This document shows positions 1 through 6,924 of a stretch of 64,000 nucleotides of DNA, piece after piece (position 1 is the first letter of the stretch; each line of letters opens with the position of its first letter). The stretch covers positions 1 through 64,000 of the forward strand of contig NZ_JARZAG010000006.1 of assembly GCF_029892155.1 (NCBI RefSeq), in the 5' to 3' direction. Position numbers and translations under genes: made by a program. The notes below the pieces were generated by a model. It did no database searches. It had not been told where the DNA came from and worked only from the letters and a program-made list of their open reading frames with translations. The DNA comes from Kitasatospora sp. GAS204B. GTDB taxonomy: Bacteria; Actinomycetota; Actinomycetes; Streptomycetales; Streptomycetaceae.

Positions 1-90
1 GGGGGGGGGGGCGTGGGCGGCGGGGGCCGCTTTGAACACCCCGCCCCACCCCCAAACCTCCATCACCGCCGACTGCCGCCGCCGGCCTGC
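1..90. other. G- and C-run-rich edge, no gene seen
   Basis: The window opens with an 11-base G run, then G-rich and C-rich runs. No reading frame here has a ribosome binding site. It lies beyond the terminator of the DUF3048 gene, so it is probably intergenic. Its homopolymers resemble those at 26.28-26.49 kb and may partly be an assembly artefact. Confidence 0.4.
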
Positions 91-142
91 CTGACGTCGA
101 CTGACCGCCGATCGGATCCGATCGGCGGTCAGTCGACGTCAG
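91..142. terminator. 52-bp perfect palindrome, terminator of the DUF3048 gene
   Basis: Two 26-base arms pair perfectly about a central GGATCC with no spacer. The palindrome ends one base past the stop codon of the minus-strand DUF3048 gene, which fits a rho-independent terminator without a T run, common in streptomycetes. Being symmetrical it could stop transcription from both sides. A recombination or binding site is possible but less likely. Confidence 0.7.
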
Positions 143-143
143 C

Positions 144-1151
144 TCACTGGGGCTCCAGCACCACCCAGACCTGCCCGGGGTGGAAGTTCAACGGCTGCCC
201 GGCGAAGCTGAACGAGGTGCCGCCGTTGGGGTCGGTCCTGGACCAACTGCCTTGGTACGCCTTGCCGTCCCGCAGCACCACCGCCTGCCCGCTGCCGACG
301 GTCGGCGCGTAGGGGGAGAGCACCCCGGGGGAGTCCATGAAGCCGCGCGGCGACGTGGTCTCGGCCACCTTCTGCACCACGATGGTCGGCGCGCCCATCT
401 GCCCGGCGTCGGTGGTCATGGCCGGCTTGCCGTCCATCGCCACCAGGTACTTGTCCTGCGCGGCGGACCAGGTGAAGGTGAACGAGGCGGCCGGCATCGT
501 CGCGGTGAAGCTGTCGGTCGGCGTACCGCCGTCCGGCGCCGGGCCGAACTTGAACCCGATGTCCTTGGCCTGGGCCGAGTCCGGGAAGGTGTGCAGGATC
601 CCCGAGGGCCGCACGTACAGGTTGTACGGAGCGACGTTGCCGGTGCCCCGGAAGTACGAGGAACTGTCCTGTTGCGGAGAGGCGTTGAAGATGTTCGCGT
701 CGCTCAGCACCGGCAGGAACCGGCTCAGCGCGCCGGAGTAGGCGAAGTCGACCTTGCCGTACTGCTGCAGGATCGGCAGGTCGCTCTCGCGGGCGCTGCG
801 CACCGGGCCGACGCTGTCGCCCGGCGGCAGGTGGTTGCTGTCGAAGATGGTGAGGAACCGCGAGAGCCCACCCTCCACCTCGATCGCGTAGACCACGTCG
901 GCCGAGTTGATCCCGGTCTGCGGGCGGGCGTTGACGATGTTGTCGACCTTCACCGCGACGATCTGCCCGGCCGGGCCTGGCAGTCCGGTGAGCGGTGAGA
1001 GCCCGCCGGCGGTGCTGGACGACGCGCTGGGTGTCGGCGAGGTCGTGGGGTGCGACGTCGCGCTGCTGCCGCAGCCGCCGACGCCGATCAGCGCCAGTGC
1101 GAAGGCCGCGGCCACGGGAGCGGCGAACCTGCGCCGCGGGAAGTTCGGCAT
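144..1151 (-). CDS. DUF3048 (YerB-family) lipoprotein
   Basis: 335-residue secreted lipoprotein. The N-terminus has three arginines, a hydrophobic stretch and a lipobox ending at Cys27, then a Ser/Thr/Pro-rich linker to about residue 48. The rest fits DUF3048/YerB: a start around VKVDN, the SVGPVRSARESD stretch and the C-terminal GQVWVVLEP. The role of this family is not established; envelope location is inferred from the signal. The start at 1151 was chosen because AGGAGGTG lies at good spacing upstream and it places the signal peptide at the N-terminus; a longer frame upstream has no signal. The gene ends at a perfect palindromic terminator. Confidence 0.85.
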   Translation of the reverse strand: MPNFPRRRFAAPVAAAFALALIGVGGCGSSATSHPTTSPTPSASSSTAGGLSPLTGLPGPAGQIVAVKVDNIVNARPQTGINSADVVYAIEVEGGLSRFLTIFDSNHLPPGDSVGPVRSARESDLPILQQYGKVDFAYSGALSRFLPVLSDANIFNASPQQDSSSYFRGTGNVAPYNLYVRPSGILHTFPDSAQAKDIGFKFGPAPDGGTPTDSFTATMPAASFTFTWSAAQDKYLVAMDGKPAMTTDAGQMGAPTIVVQKVAETTSPRGFMDSPGVLSPYAPTVGSGQAVVLRDGKAYQGSWSRTDPNGGTSFSFAGQPLNFHPGQVWVVLEPQ

Positions 1152-1220
1152 TCCGAGACCACCTCCTGCCCCCGCTTCACTGTAATGGGCCCGTTCGGAC
1201 CGGGCGCGGGCAACTGGGGA

Positions 1221-1236
1221 ACCGGGCAAGCCCGGT
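1221..1236. promoter_or_regulatory. Short operator-like palindrome between divergent genes
   Basis: Seven-base arms ACCGGGC and GCCCGGT with a two-base spacer lie in the 219-bp gap between the DUF3048 lipoprotein and the divergent small membrane protein. The position suits an operator for either gene, but in such GC-rich DNA a 7-bp repeat can arise by chance. Confidence 0.25.
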
Positions 1237-1370
1237 GGGTACCGAGCGCCGACCGGGCGAGAGCAGGCCGGATCGCCGCTCCCGCCCGCCGACCCGGCGC
1301 GCACTGTGGGATGCGGCTCGAGGGAGGAGGCTGGAGGGGAGAGGGTTCGGCTGGTGCGGAGGTGGCCGTC

Positions 1371-1664
1371 GTGATCGTGGTACTGGTGTTGATGGCGGCC
1401 GTGCTGGCGGGCAGGTGGGTGGGGCGGGCGGTGCGAGGTCTGGTGCGGTTCATCGGGCGGCGCCGGCGTCGAACGGCGGAGCTGCGCGCGCTGCCCGCCG
1501 TGGTCGGCCCGGGGCTCACCCGGGAGGAGGCCGAGTGCCTGCTGGCCGCGGCGCTGCTGGCGGGGCTGGTCGCGCGCGAGGAGTACCGGGAGTCCCTGAC
1601 GTGTCTCGCACGGGCCGATGACGTGCGCAGTCCGCTGTCGGTGCCGTCGCTGCGCCGGGAGTGA
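1371..1664 (+). CDS. Small membrane protein, unknown function
   Basis: 97-residue protein not recognised. It has one N-terminal hydrophobic segment (about residues 1-15), a very basic juxtamembrane stretch with several consecutive arginines, and a helical acidic C-terminal region (about residues 45-80) with repeated leucines and alanines. Almost every codon ends in G or C, the pattern of real genes here. GTG at 1371 follows a GGAG nine bases upstream; GTG at 1362 is an alternative. It is divergent from the DUF3048 gene and followed by the TPP-riboswitch-like element. Confidence 0.6.
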   Translation: MIVVLVLMAAVLAGRWVGRAVRGLVRFIGRRRRRTAELRALPAVVGPGLTREEAECLLAAALLAGLVAREEYRESLTCLARADDVRSPLSVPSLRRE

Positions 1665-1735
1665 CGGGAGTATCCTGGAACGAGGCCCGCAGGGCGAGCG
1701 AGGGAGTTCGACCGGATGAGGGTCTCGGACGGCGA

Positions 1736-1853
1736 GTGGGGATTCGCGGCCGGGACTGTGCTGGACCGGCCGGGCTGAGAGGCTGGAAGGTCTGTGAGAC
1801 CGGAAGGCGACCTCCACCACCTGACCCGGACAATGCCGGCGCAGGGAGCCCAC
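1736..1853 (+). promoter_or_regulatory. TPP riboswitch (Thi-box) with no downstream gene
   Basis: The plus strand carries hallmarks of the thiamine pyrophosphate riboswitch in order: CTGAGAGG at 1775, a small GGTCT/AGACC hairpin at about 1789-1801, then ACCTGA, a CCGG/CCGG arm around ACAATG, and GCGCAGGGAG ending near 1848. An outer stem GTGGG/CCCAC (1736-1740 with 1849-1853) closes it. Family knowledge: such RNAs sit in leaders of thiamine synthesis or transport genes. Here the next feature is the convergent serine hydrolase, so no plus-strand gene follows. I infer a stranded or decayed leader, or a control element for an undetected transcript. Confidence 0.7.
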
Positions 1854-1909
1854 CTTGCGGGTCCTGGGGTGTGCGCGGCCCTTCCCGGTCCGTCGAGCAG
1901 CACAGCCGG

Positions 1910-2656
1910 CTATGGCATCAACCCGCCGCGGCGTTCCCATACTTGGGACGAGATCCGGGCGAGCAGCCGGGCCGCCGGGTCGACCACGTCGTCGCCCGAG
2001 GCGAGCGGGCCGGTGTAGCAGACGGCGAGCGTGTAGGGCGCGGCGTCCTCGGGGTGGACCAGCGCGACGCTGTTGCGAACTCCGTCGATCCAGCCGTTCT
2101 TGCACGCGGTCCGGGTGCCCGGTGGCAGCCCGGCCGCGAGGTCCACGCGGTGCACATTTCCTTCGAGAACGGCCAACTCCTCGGCGTGCAGTGACTCCAG
2201 CAGCCGGATGAGGTCACGGGCGGTGACCCGGTTGAGAAGCCCGACGGCACTGGCCGGGGAGTCCTCGATGCCGCGCGGGGTGCTGCTGCCGGTGGCGCCG
2301 GCCCGCTGCCAGACCTCGGCCACCGCCGGCACCCCCACCTGCGCCAGGCAGAGGTTGGTGGCCAGGTTCGACGAGTGGGTGATCATCCGCTCGGCGAGCC
2401 AGCGCAGCGGTGCACTCGCGCCGAGCAGTCCCCAGGGACGCGGATCGCTGTCCTGGTCGGGTGAGTTGGCGTAGTGGCCGCCGACTGCCGAGACGAAGTC
2501 GTTGTGGACCGGAACCGGCAGGTCGAGGTCGATCCCGCTGCGGTACAGGGCCGCGAGCACGGCCACTTTCATCGTGCTGGCCGCCACGTGCGGCACGTCG
2601 GCGTTCCGCAGCAGGACCGGGGAGCCGCGCCAGGGTGCGAGGGCGATCGAGAGCAC
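1910..2656 (-). CDS. Beta-lactamase-fold serine hydrolase
   Basis: 248-residue protein of the class A beta-lactamase fold. All three active-site elements are visible: STMK (Ser27, Lys30), SSN at residues 95-97 in place of SDN, and CKNGW near residue 188 in place of the KTG triad. There is no signal peptide, and it is shorter than secreted beta-lactamases, so a cytoplasmic hydrolase is more likely than a resistance enzyme. The start is GTG at 2656. A 15-bp-arm inverted repeat lies 25 bases upstream and may be its operator. The deduced role rests on fold motifs only. Confidence 0.75.
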   Translation of the reverse strand: MLSIALAPWRGSPVLLRNADVPHVAASTMKVAVLAALYRSGIDLDLPVPVHNDFVSAVGGHYANSPDQDSDPRPWGLLGASAPLRWLAERMITHSSNLATNLCLAQVGVPAVAEVWQRAGATGSSTPRGIEDSPASAVGLLNRVTARDLIRLLESLHAEELAVLEGNVHRVDLAAGLPPGTRTACKNGWIDGVRNSVALVHPEDAAPYTLAVCYTGPLASGDDVVDPAARLLARISSQVWERRGGLMP

Positions 2657-2680
2657 GCCTCATGCTACGCCTTGGCGCGC

Positions 2681-2711
2681 TCGGTATGGTGACAGGCTGT
2701 CACCATACCGA
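2681..2711. promoter_or_regulatory. 31-bp near-perfect palindrome (operator or terminator)
   Basis: Two 15-base arms (TCGGTATGGTGACAG and its complement) flank one central base. The site lies just upstream of the serine hydrolase start and just past the GNAT-AAA+ stop, all on the minus strand. The minimal loop and AT-containing arms fit a dimeric regulator site; a terminator for the upstream gene is the alternative. Confidence 0.5.
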
Positions 2712-2738
2712 CGGCCACGTCACGACCGGGCGGGAACG

Positions 2739-4013
2739 TCACAGCCGAGCGTGCGAGCCGATGTCCGCCGTGAACTCCTCGATCATCGCCGCGGTGACGG
2801 TCGGCCGGCACTGGCCGATCGCCCCCAGGTAGTCGTCGGTCCCCGCACCCGCGGGCTGGCCGGGGCCGGTCAGGTCGCGCTCGAAGGCCGCCTGGGCCGC
2901 GATCCGGGCCGCGTGTTCGATGTCGGCGGGGGTGAACAGCTCGCTCGCCGCTACCAGGACGTCGAGGTCGACGTCCGTCCTCGGCCCGGCGTACCGGGTC
3001 CAGATGGCGGCGCGGGCGGCGGCGTCGGGGGTGCCGATCGGGATCAGGTAGTCGAACCGGCCCGGGCGCAGGAAGGCCGGATCGAGGCTGCGGATCGAGT
3101 TGGTGGCGCAGACCAGCAGGCGCTCGTCGCCCTCGCGGAAGCGGGGGATCAGCTTGAGCAGTTCGTTGGTGACGCCGTGCATGCCGCTGCCGGCGGCCGG
3201 GCCGTCGCCGCGCACCGGGGCGATCTCCTCGACCTCGTCGATGAAGACCAGGGCCCGTTCGAGTTCGCCGATCCGGGCGAAGGCGGTGCGCAGCGCGGCG
3301 GCGAGATTGCCCTCGTCCGCGAGCCGGGAGGGCAGCAGCTCGACGAACGGCCAGCCGAGCCGGGAGGCGATGGCCCGGGCGAAGGTGGTCTTCCCGGTGC
3401 CGGGCGGGCCGAACAGGGTGATCGCCCGCGGCGGCCGCACGCCGTGCCGGGCGGCGCGTTCCGGCTCGGCGAGCGGCAGGACCACGCGGCGCTCGATCAG
3501 GTCCTTCTCGGCCGCCATGCCGGCCACGGCGGCCCACAGGTCGCCGGACACCAGCCGGCCGCCGAGCTCCTCCAGCAGGTCGGTGGCCGAGCCGCCCGCC
3601 GGCTCGACCTTCTCGAAGTACGCGGCGGCCGGGCGCCGCTGGTAGCCGGCGTTGCGCAGGCCCTCGCCGAGCAGCTCCTCCTCGGGCAGCACGTAGGCGA
3701 TCCGCCGCACCCGCGCGGCGACCAGTCGCCGCTCCAGCTCCCGCAGCAGCGCGCTGGCCAGGCCCCGGCCGCGCCAGGCGGGCGCGATGGCGATCCGCAT
3801 CACCCAGCCGCGGTCGCCGGCCAGGCAGGCGAGCGCGGCCCCGATCGGGGTGCCCTGGTGGACGGCGACCACGGCGGGTTGCCGCCCGGTCAGCGCGCCG
3901 ATGCACTCGGCGGGCGAGAAGACCGACTCCTGGCCGAGGCCGGCCGTGCTGTCGATCAGGTGGACGACCGCCGCCAGGTCCTCCTCGCGGTAGTCGTGGA
4001 TCAGCCAGTTCAC
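2739..4013 (-). CDS. GNAT acetyltransferase fused to AAA+ ATPase
   Basis: 424-residue two-domain protein. Residues 1-140 form a GNAT domain with the acetyl-CoA-binding RGRGLA motif at 81-86. Residues 165-424 form an AAA+ ATPase with Walker A GPPGTGKT (202-209), Walker B VFIDEVEE (256-263), a sensor stretch CATNS and an RPGRF arginine-finger region (316-320). Such fusions occur in actinomycetes, but substrate and partner are unknown; I infer an ATPase remodelling a target that the GNAT part modifies. GTG at 4013 is chosen for the GAGGGTGG upstream; a GTG three codons earlier is possible. The longer upstream frame has no coding character. Confidence 0.8.
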   Translation of the reverse strand: MNWLIHDYREEDLAAVVHLIDSTAGLGQESVFSPAECIGALTGRQPAVVAVHQGTPIGAALACLAGDRGWVMRIAIAPAWRGRGLASALLRELERRLVAARVRRIAYVLPEEELLGEGLRNAGYQRRPAAAYFEKVEPAGGSATDLLEELGGRLVSGDLWAAVAGMAAEKDLIERRVVLPLAEPERAARHGVRPPRAITLFGPPGTGKTTFARAIASRLGWPFVELLPSRLADEGNLAAALRTAFARIGELERALVFIDEVEEIAPVRGDGPAAGSGMHGVTNELLKLIPRFREGDERLLVCATNSIRSLDPAFLRPGRFDYLIPIGTPDAAARAAIWTRYAGPRTDVDLDVLVAASELFTPADIEHAARIAAQAAFERDLTGPGQPAGAGTDDYLGAIGQCRPTVTAAMIEEFTADIGSHARL

Positions 4014-4170
4014 GCGTGCCACCCTCTCGTCCGTCCGCCGTGGTCCCCGAACGCTAGGGCCACCGCCGGATCGAGGTCGCTGGACAGAGCGGACAAGCCA
4101 CGGCCGGCAACCCGACGAATCGCCCCTGGCCCGAAATGCCGCCACAGCCCGCAGCAGACGGGAAACGCGA

Positions 4171-4204
4171 AGCGGCGGCGCCGGGAAACCCCGACACCGC
4201 CGCT
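4171..4204 (-). terminator. Hairpin downstream of the APC transporter
   Basis: AGCGGCGG at 4171-4178 pairs with CCGCCGCT at 4197-4204, with a smaller GGG/CCC pairing inside the loop. It lies 25 bases beyond the transporter stop codon on the minus strand. No T run follows. Confidence 0.45.
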
Positions 4205-4228
4205 CCTCGGCGAAACCGTCGCCGTCCG

Positions 4229-6679
4229 TCAGCCCGCCGGCTGCCCCTCGGTCTTGGGCAGCAGCGTGTAGGTCGGGTTGGCGATCGTCAGGTTCCCGTC
4301 CGTGTTGCCGATCATGCCCTCGGCGCGCAGCCGCACGCCGGGGCTTATGCCCGGCACGTCACGGCGGCCGAAGAAGACCAGGGTGATGCCGCCGGTCTCG
4401 TCGTAGAGCTGGCACTGCAGCTGCGGCACGCCCGAGACGGGGGTGACGTGCACCGAGCGCACCTGGCCCTCGACGCTGGCCCGCTCGCGCCAGACCAGGT
4501 CGCGCATCTGGGTCAGACCGTCGGCGCGGGGCGCCGGCACGGTCTGCGGGTCCGCGGTCGGCGCGTCGACCGGCAGGGCCTGCACGCGGTGCTCGGCGGG
4601 GCGGGCACCTCCGGCCGTATGGGCAGCCAGGTCCGCCGCCACGCCCTGCTGGCTGTCGGTGTCCAGGTCGTCGATCGCCTGGCTGACGTCGAACGGCACG
4701 ATGGTGGCCGCCACGTTCGGCAGTCGGCTGGCCGCCTGGGCGATCCGGTCGCCGACCCGGGCGTGCAGCAGCCGGCCGATCAGCGTGCCGTACGCGCGGC
4801 GCGGGATGACCAGGGTGACCCGGGTGCGGCCGTCGGCCGTGGCGCGGGCCGCGAGCTCGGCGGTGGCCCGGCGCAGCCGGCGGTCGGGGCAGTCGATGAT
4901 CTCCAGCGGGACGTCCGCGGCGCGGCTCTCGTCCCACTGGGCGCGCAGCCGTTCGGCGGCCCGGTCGTCGACCATGAAGTGCACCGCGCGCAGCTCGGTG
5001 GGCCGCAGGCTGCGGCCGTGGTGCAGGGCGCGCAGCACGGACAGGTCGAGCCGGTCGACCAGGATGAAGACGGTGCTGCGGTTGGGGCTCGGCAGGCTCG
5101 CCGAGGCGGGCGCGGTGGCCAGCGCGGCACTCTCGGCCCGGTAGCGGGAGTTGGTGCGGATCAGTGCCCAGACGCCGATCGGGAAGATCACCACGACCGT
5201 CCAGGCACCCTCGGTGAACTTGGTGACGGCGAAGATCACCACGACGGCGGCCGAGGCCACCGCGGCGGCGGCGTTCACCGCGACCTTCGCCATCCGGTTC
5301 TTCTCCTGGCGGTTCCAGTGGTACTTGACCAGCCCACTGGCCGCCATCACGAAGCCGGTGAAGACGCCGATCGCGTAGAGCGACACCAGCTGCGTGAGGT
5401 TGCCGCGGGTGACCAGCAGCAGCACCAGCGACACGCCGGTGAGCACGATGATGCCGTTGGAGAAGGCGAGGCGGTGGCCGCGGATGGTCAGCTGCCGGGG
5501 CAGGAAGGAGTCCTCGGCGACGAAGCTGGCCAGGAACGGGAAGCCGTTGAACGAGGTGTTGCCGCCGGTGTAGAGGATCAGCGCGGTGGCGATCTGGACG
5601 AAGGCGAACATCACCGAGCCGAAGCCGCTCTGGCCGAACACCAGGTGCGCTTCCTGGGCGAGCACCGTCGGGCTGCCCGAGCTGAACGGCACGGCGTGGG
5701 TCTGCCAGGCCAGCACGGAGACGCCGAGCACCAGGGTGCCGAGCGTGGCGCTCATGATCACCAGAGTGCGGCGGGCGTTGTTGCCCTGCGGCTCGCGGAA
5801 CGCGCTGACACCGTTGGAGATGGCCTCCAGGCCGGTCAGCGAGGAGCCGCCGTTGGCGAAGGCGCGCGCCAGGACGAAGAGCGAGGCGAAGGTCAGCAGC
5901 CCGTTCGTCGAATGGCCGATGTCGATCACGCCGGAGGCGTGCAGGTCGGCGGTGGACAGCTGCGGCAGGCTGCCGGTGATCAGCCGGAAGATGCCGACGA
6001 CCACGGTCAGGCCGGTGGCCAGGATGAACAGGTAGGTGGGCAGCGAGAAGGCCTTGCCGGCCTCGCGGATGCCGCGCAGGTTGCCGTAGCAGAGCAGGCA
6101 GACCACACCGAGGGTGATGTACAGCTTCTCCGAGTCGATGTTCGTGTGGAACAGCAACTGGAGCATCGAGGCCACCGCGTCGGTGCCGGCCGCCGTCTGC
6201 ACGGCCACCGTGACGATGTAGTCGATGAGCAGTGCGACCGCGGCGACCTGGGCCACCCGCGGGCCGAAGTTCTCCCGGGCCACCACGTACGAGCCGCCGG
6301 CCCGGGTGTACGTCATGACGACGTCGCGGTACGAGAGCGTGAGCAGCAGCAGCAGCGCCAGGATGACGCCGGTCACCGGCATCACCAGCGCGAAGCCCAG
6401 CACGCCGAACGTCGGCACCAGCACGGTGAGCATCTGCTCGGTGCCGTACGCACTGGAGCTGATGCAGTCCGGCGCCAGCACACCGAGGGCGATCGGCTTC
6501 GAGAGCTTCTCGTTGTGCAGCTCCGAAGTCACCAGCGGCGGCCCGAGCAGGACCTTCTTCACCCGGTAGCCGAGGCTCTCCGGCAGGTCGACTTCAGGCG
6601 GCAGCACGCCGGGTCCGGTGGCCGCGCCAGGGGGGCGCTCCGGCGCCACGGCGGTCGCATTGTCATTTTGCACCTGCAC
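4229..6679 (-). CDS. APC-superfamily permease (KimA-like) with C-terminal OB fold
   Basis: 816-residue membrane protein. Residues 60-530 hold about twelve hydrophobic segments of the amino acid-polyamine-cation superfamily, including the early unwound-helix region PDCISSSAYG. A cytosolic alpha/beta region follows (about 545-700), then a C-terminal domain (about 735-810) resembling an OB fold, with GQVRSV, a GGITLVFFGR strand and a TIANPTY end. The first two parts match the KimA potassium importers and related APC permeases; the substrate here (potassium or amino acid) cannot be told from sequence. GTG at 6679 is the listed start, with a second GTG two codons later and no strong ribosome site. 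No c-di-AMP riboswitch was found upstream. Confidence 0.8.
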   Translation of the reverse strand: MQVQNDNATAVAPERPPGAATGPGVLPPEVDLPESLGYRVKKVLLGPPLVTSELHNEKLSKPIALGVLAPDCISSSAYGTEQMLTVLVPTFGVLGFALVMPVTGVILALLLLLTLSYRDVVMTYTRAGGSYVVARENFGPRVAQVAAVALLIDYIVTVAVQTAAGTDAVASMLQLLFHTNIDSEKLYITLGVVCLLCYGNLRGIREAGKAFSLPTYLFILATGLTVVVGIFRLITGSLPQLSTADLHASGVIDIGHSTNGLLTFASLFVLARAFANGGSSLTGLEAISNGVSAFREPQGNNARRTLVIMSATLGTLVLGVSVLAWQTHAVPFSSGSPTVLAQEAHLVFGQSGFGSVMFAFVQIATALILYTGGNTSFNGFPFLASFVAEDSFLPRQLTIRGHRLAFSNGIIVLTGVSLVLLLVTRGNLTQLVSLYAIGVFTGFVMAASGLVKYHWNRQEKNRMAKVAVNAAAAVASAAVVVIFAVTKFTEGAWTVVVIFPIGVWALIRTNSRYRAESAALATAPASASLPSPNRSTVFILVDRLDLSVLRALHHGRSLRPTELRAVHFMVDDRAAERLRAQWDESRAADVPLEIIDCPDRRLRRATAELAARATADGRTRVTLVIPRRAYGTLIGRLLHARVGDRIAQAASRLPNVAATIVPFDVSQAIDDLDTDSQQGVAADLAAHTAGGARPAEHRVQALPVDAPTADPQTVPAPRADGLTQMRDLVWRERASVEGQVRSVHVTPVSGVPQLQCQLYDETGGITLVFFGRRDVPGISPGVRLRAEGMIGNTDGNLTIANPTYTLLPKTEGQPAG

Positions 6680-6853
6680 TGCTTAGCGCGTTCTTGACGT
6701 CAAAAGCCAGTTGGCGGCGCGTCGCTGCCCATTCTTGACGCGTTCTTATCGGGCCCGGTGTGGCGCAACTCACTTGGTGTTATAGCCGCGTTATTTCGGC
6801 GTGCTCTTCGCGTGTTCTCGACGTCGGCGTCCCGAGGACGGCGGCCGGGAAAG

Positions 6854-6895
6854 CCGAGACGGCTGAGCCCCCTGCTCGGGGCTCAGCCGTCTCGG
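6854..6895 (-). terminator. 18-bp stem-loop terminator after prfC
   Basis: Perfect arms at 6854-6871 and 6878-6895 enclose a six-base loop. On the minus strand the hairpin starts 29 bases after the prfC stop and is followed by GGCTTT. It lies within the 245-bp gap separating prfC from the next gene on the same strand. Confidence 0.75.
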
Positions 6896-6924
6896 TCCGT
6901 CTTCGTGGGTGGCGCCGCCCTCGG

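Noticed and set aside
1910..2656. True secreted beta-lactamase
   Set aside because: No signal peptide, and the SDN and KTG motifs are altered to SSN and KNG; only a fold-level call is supported.
2502..4271. 589-codon plus-strand frame opposite the GNAT-AAA+ gene
   Set aside because: Shadow of a gene with clear motifs; composition is that of a reversed coding strand.
4136..6697. 853-codon open frame on the plus strand opposite the transporter
   Set aside because: It mirrors the transporter codons, has no recognisable domain and no ribosome site; long antisense frames are expected at this GC content.
6680..6924. c-di-AMP riboswitch before the KimA-like transporter
   Set aside because: None of the conserved blocks of that riboswitch is visible; the stretch is instead rich in short direct repeats and the prfC terminator.
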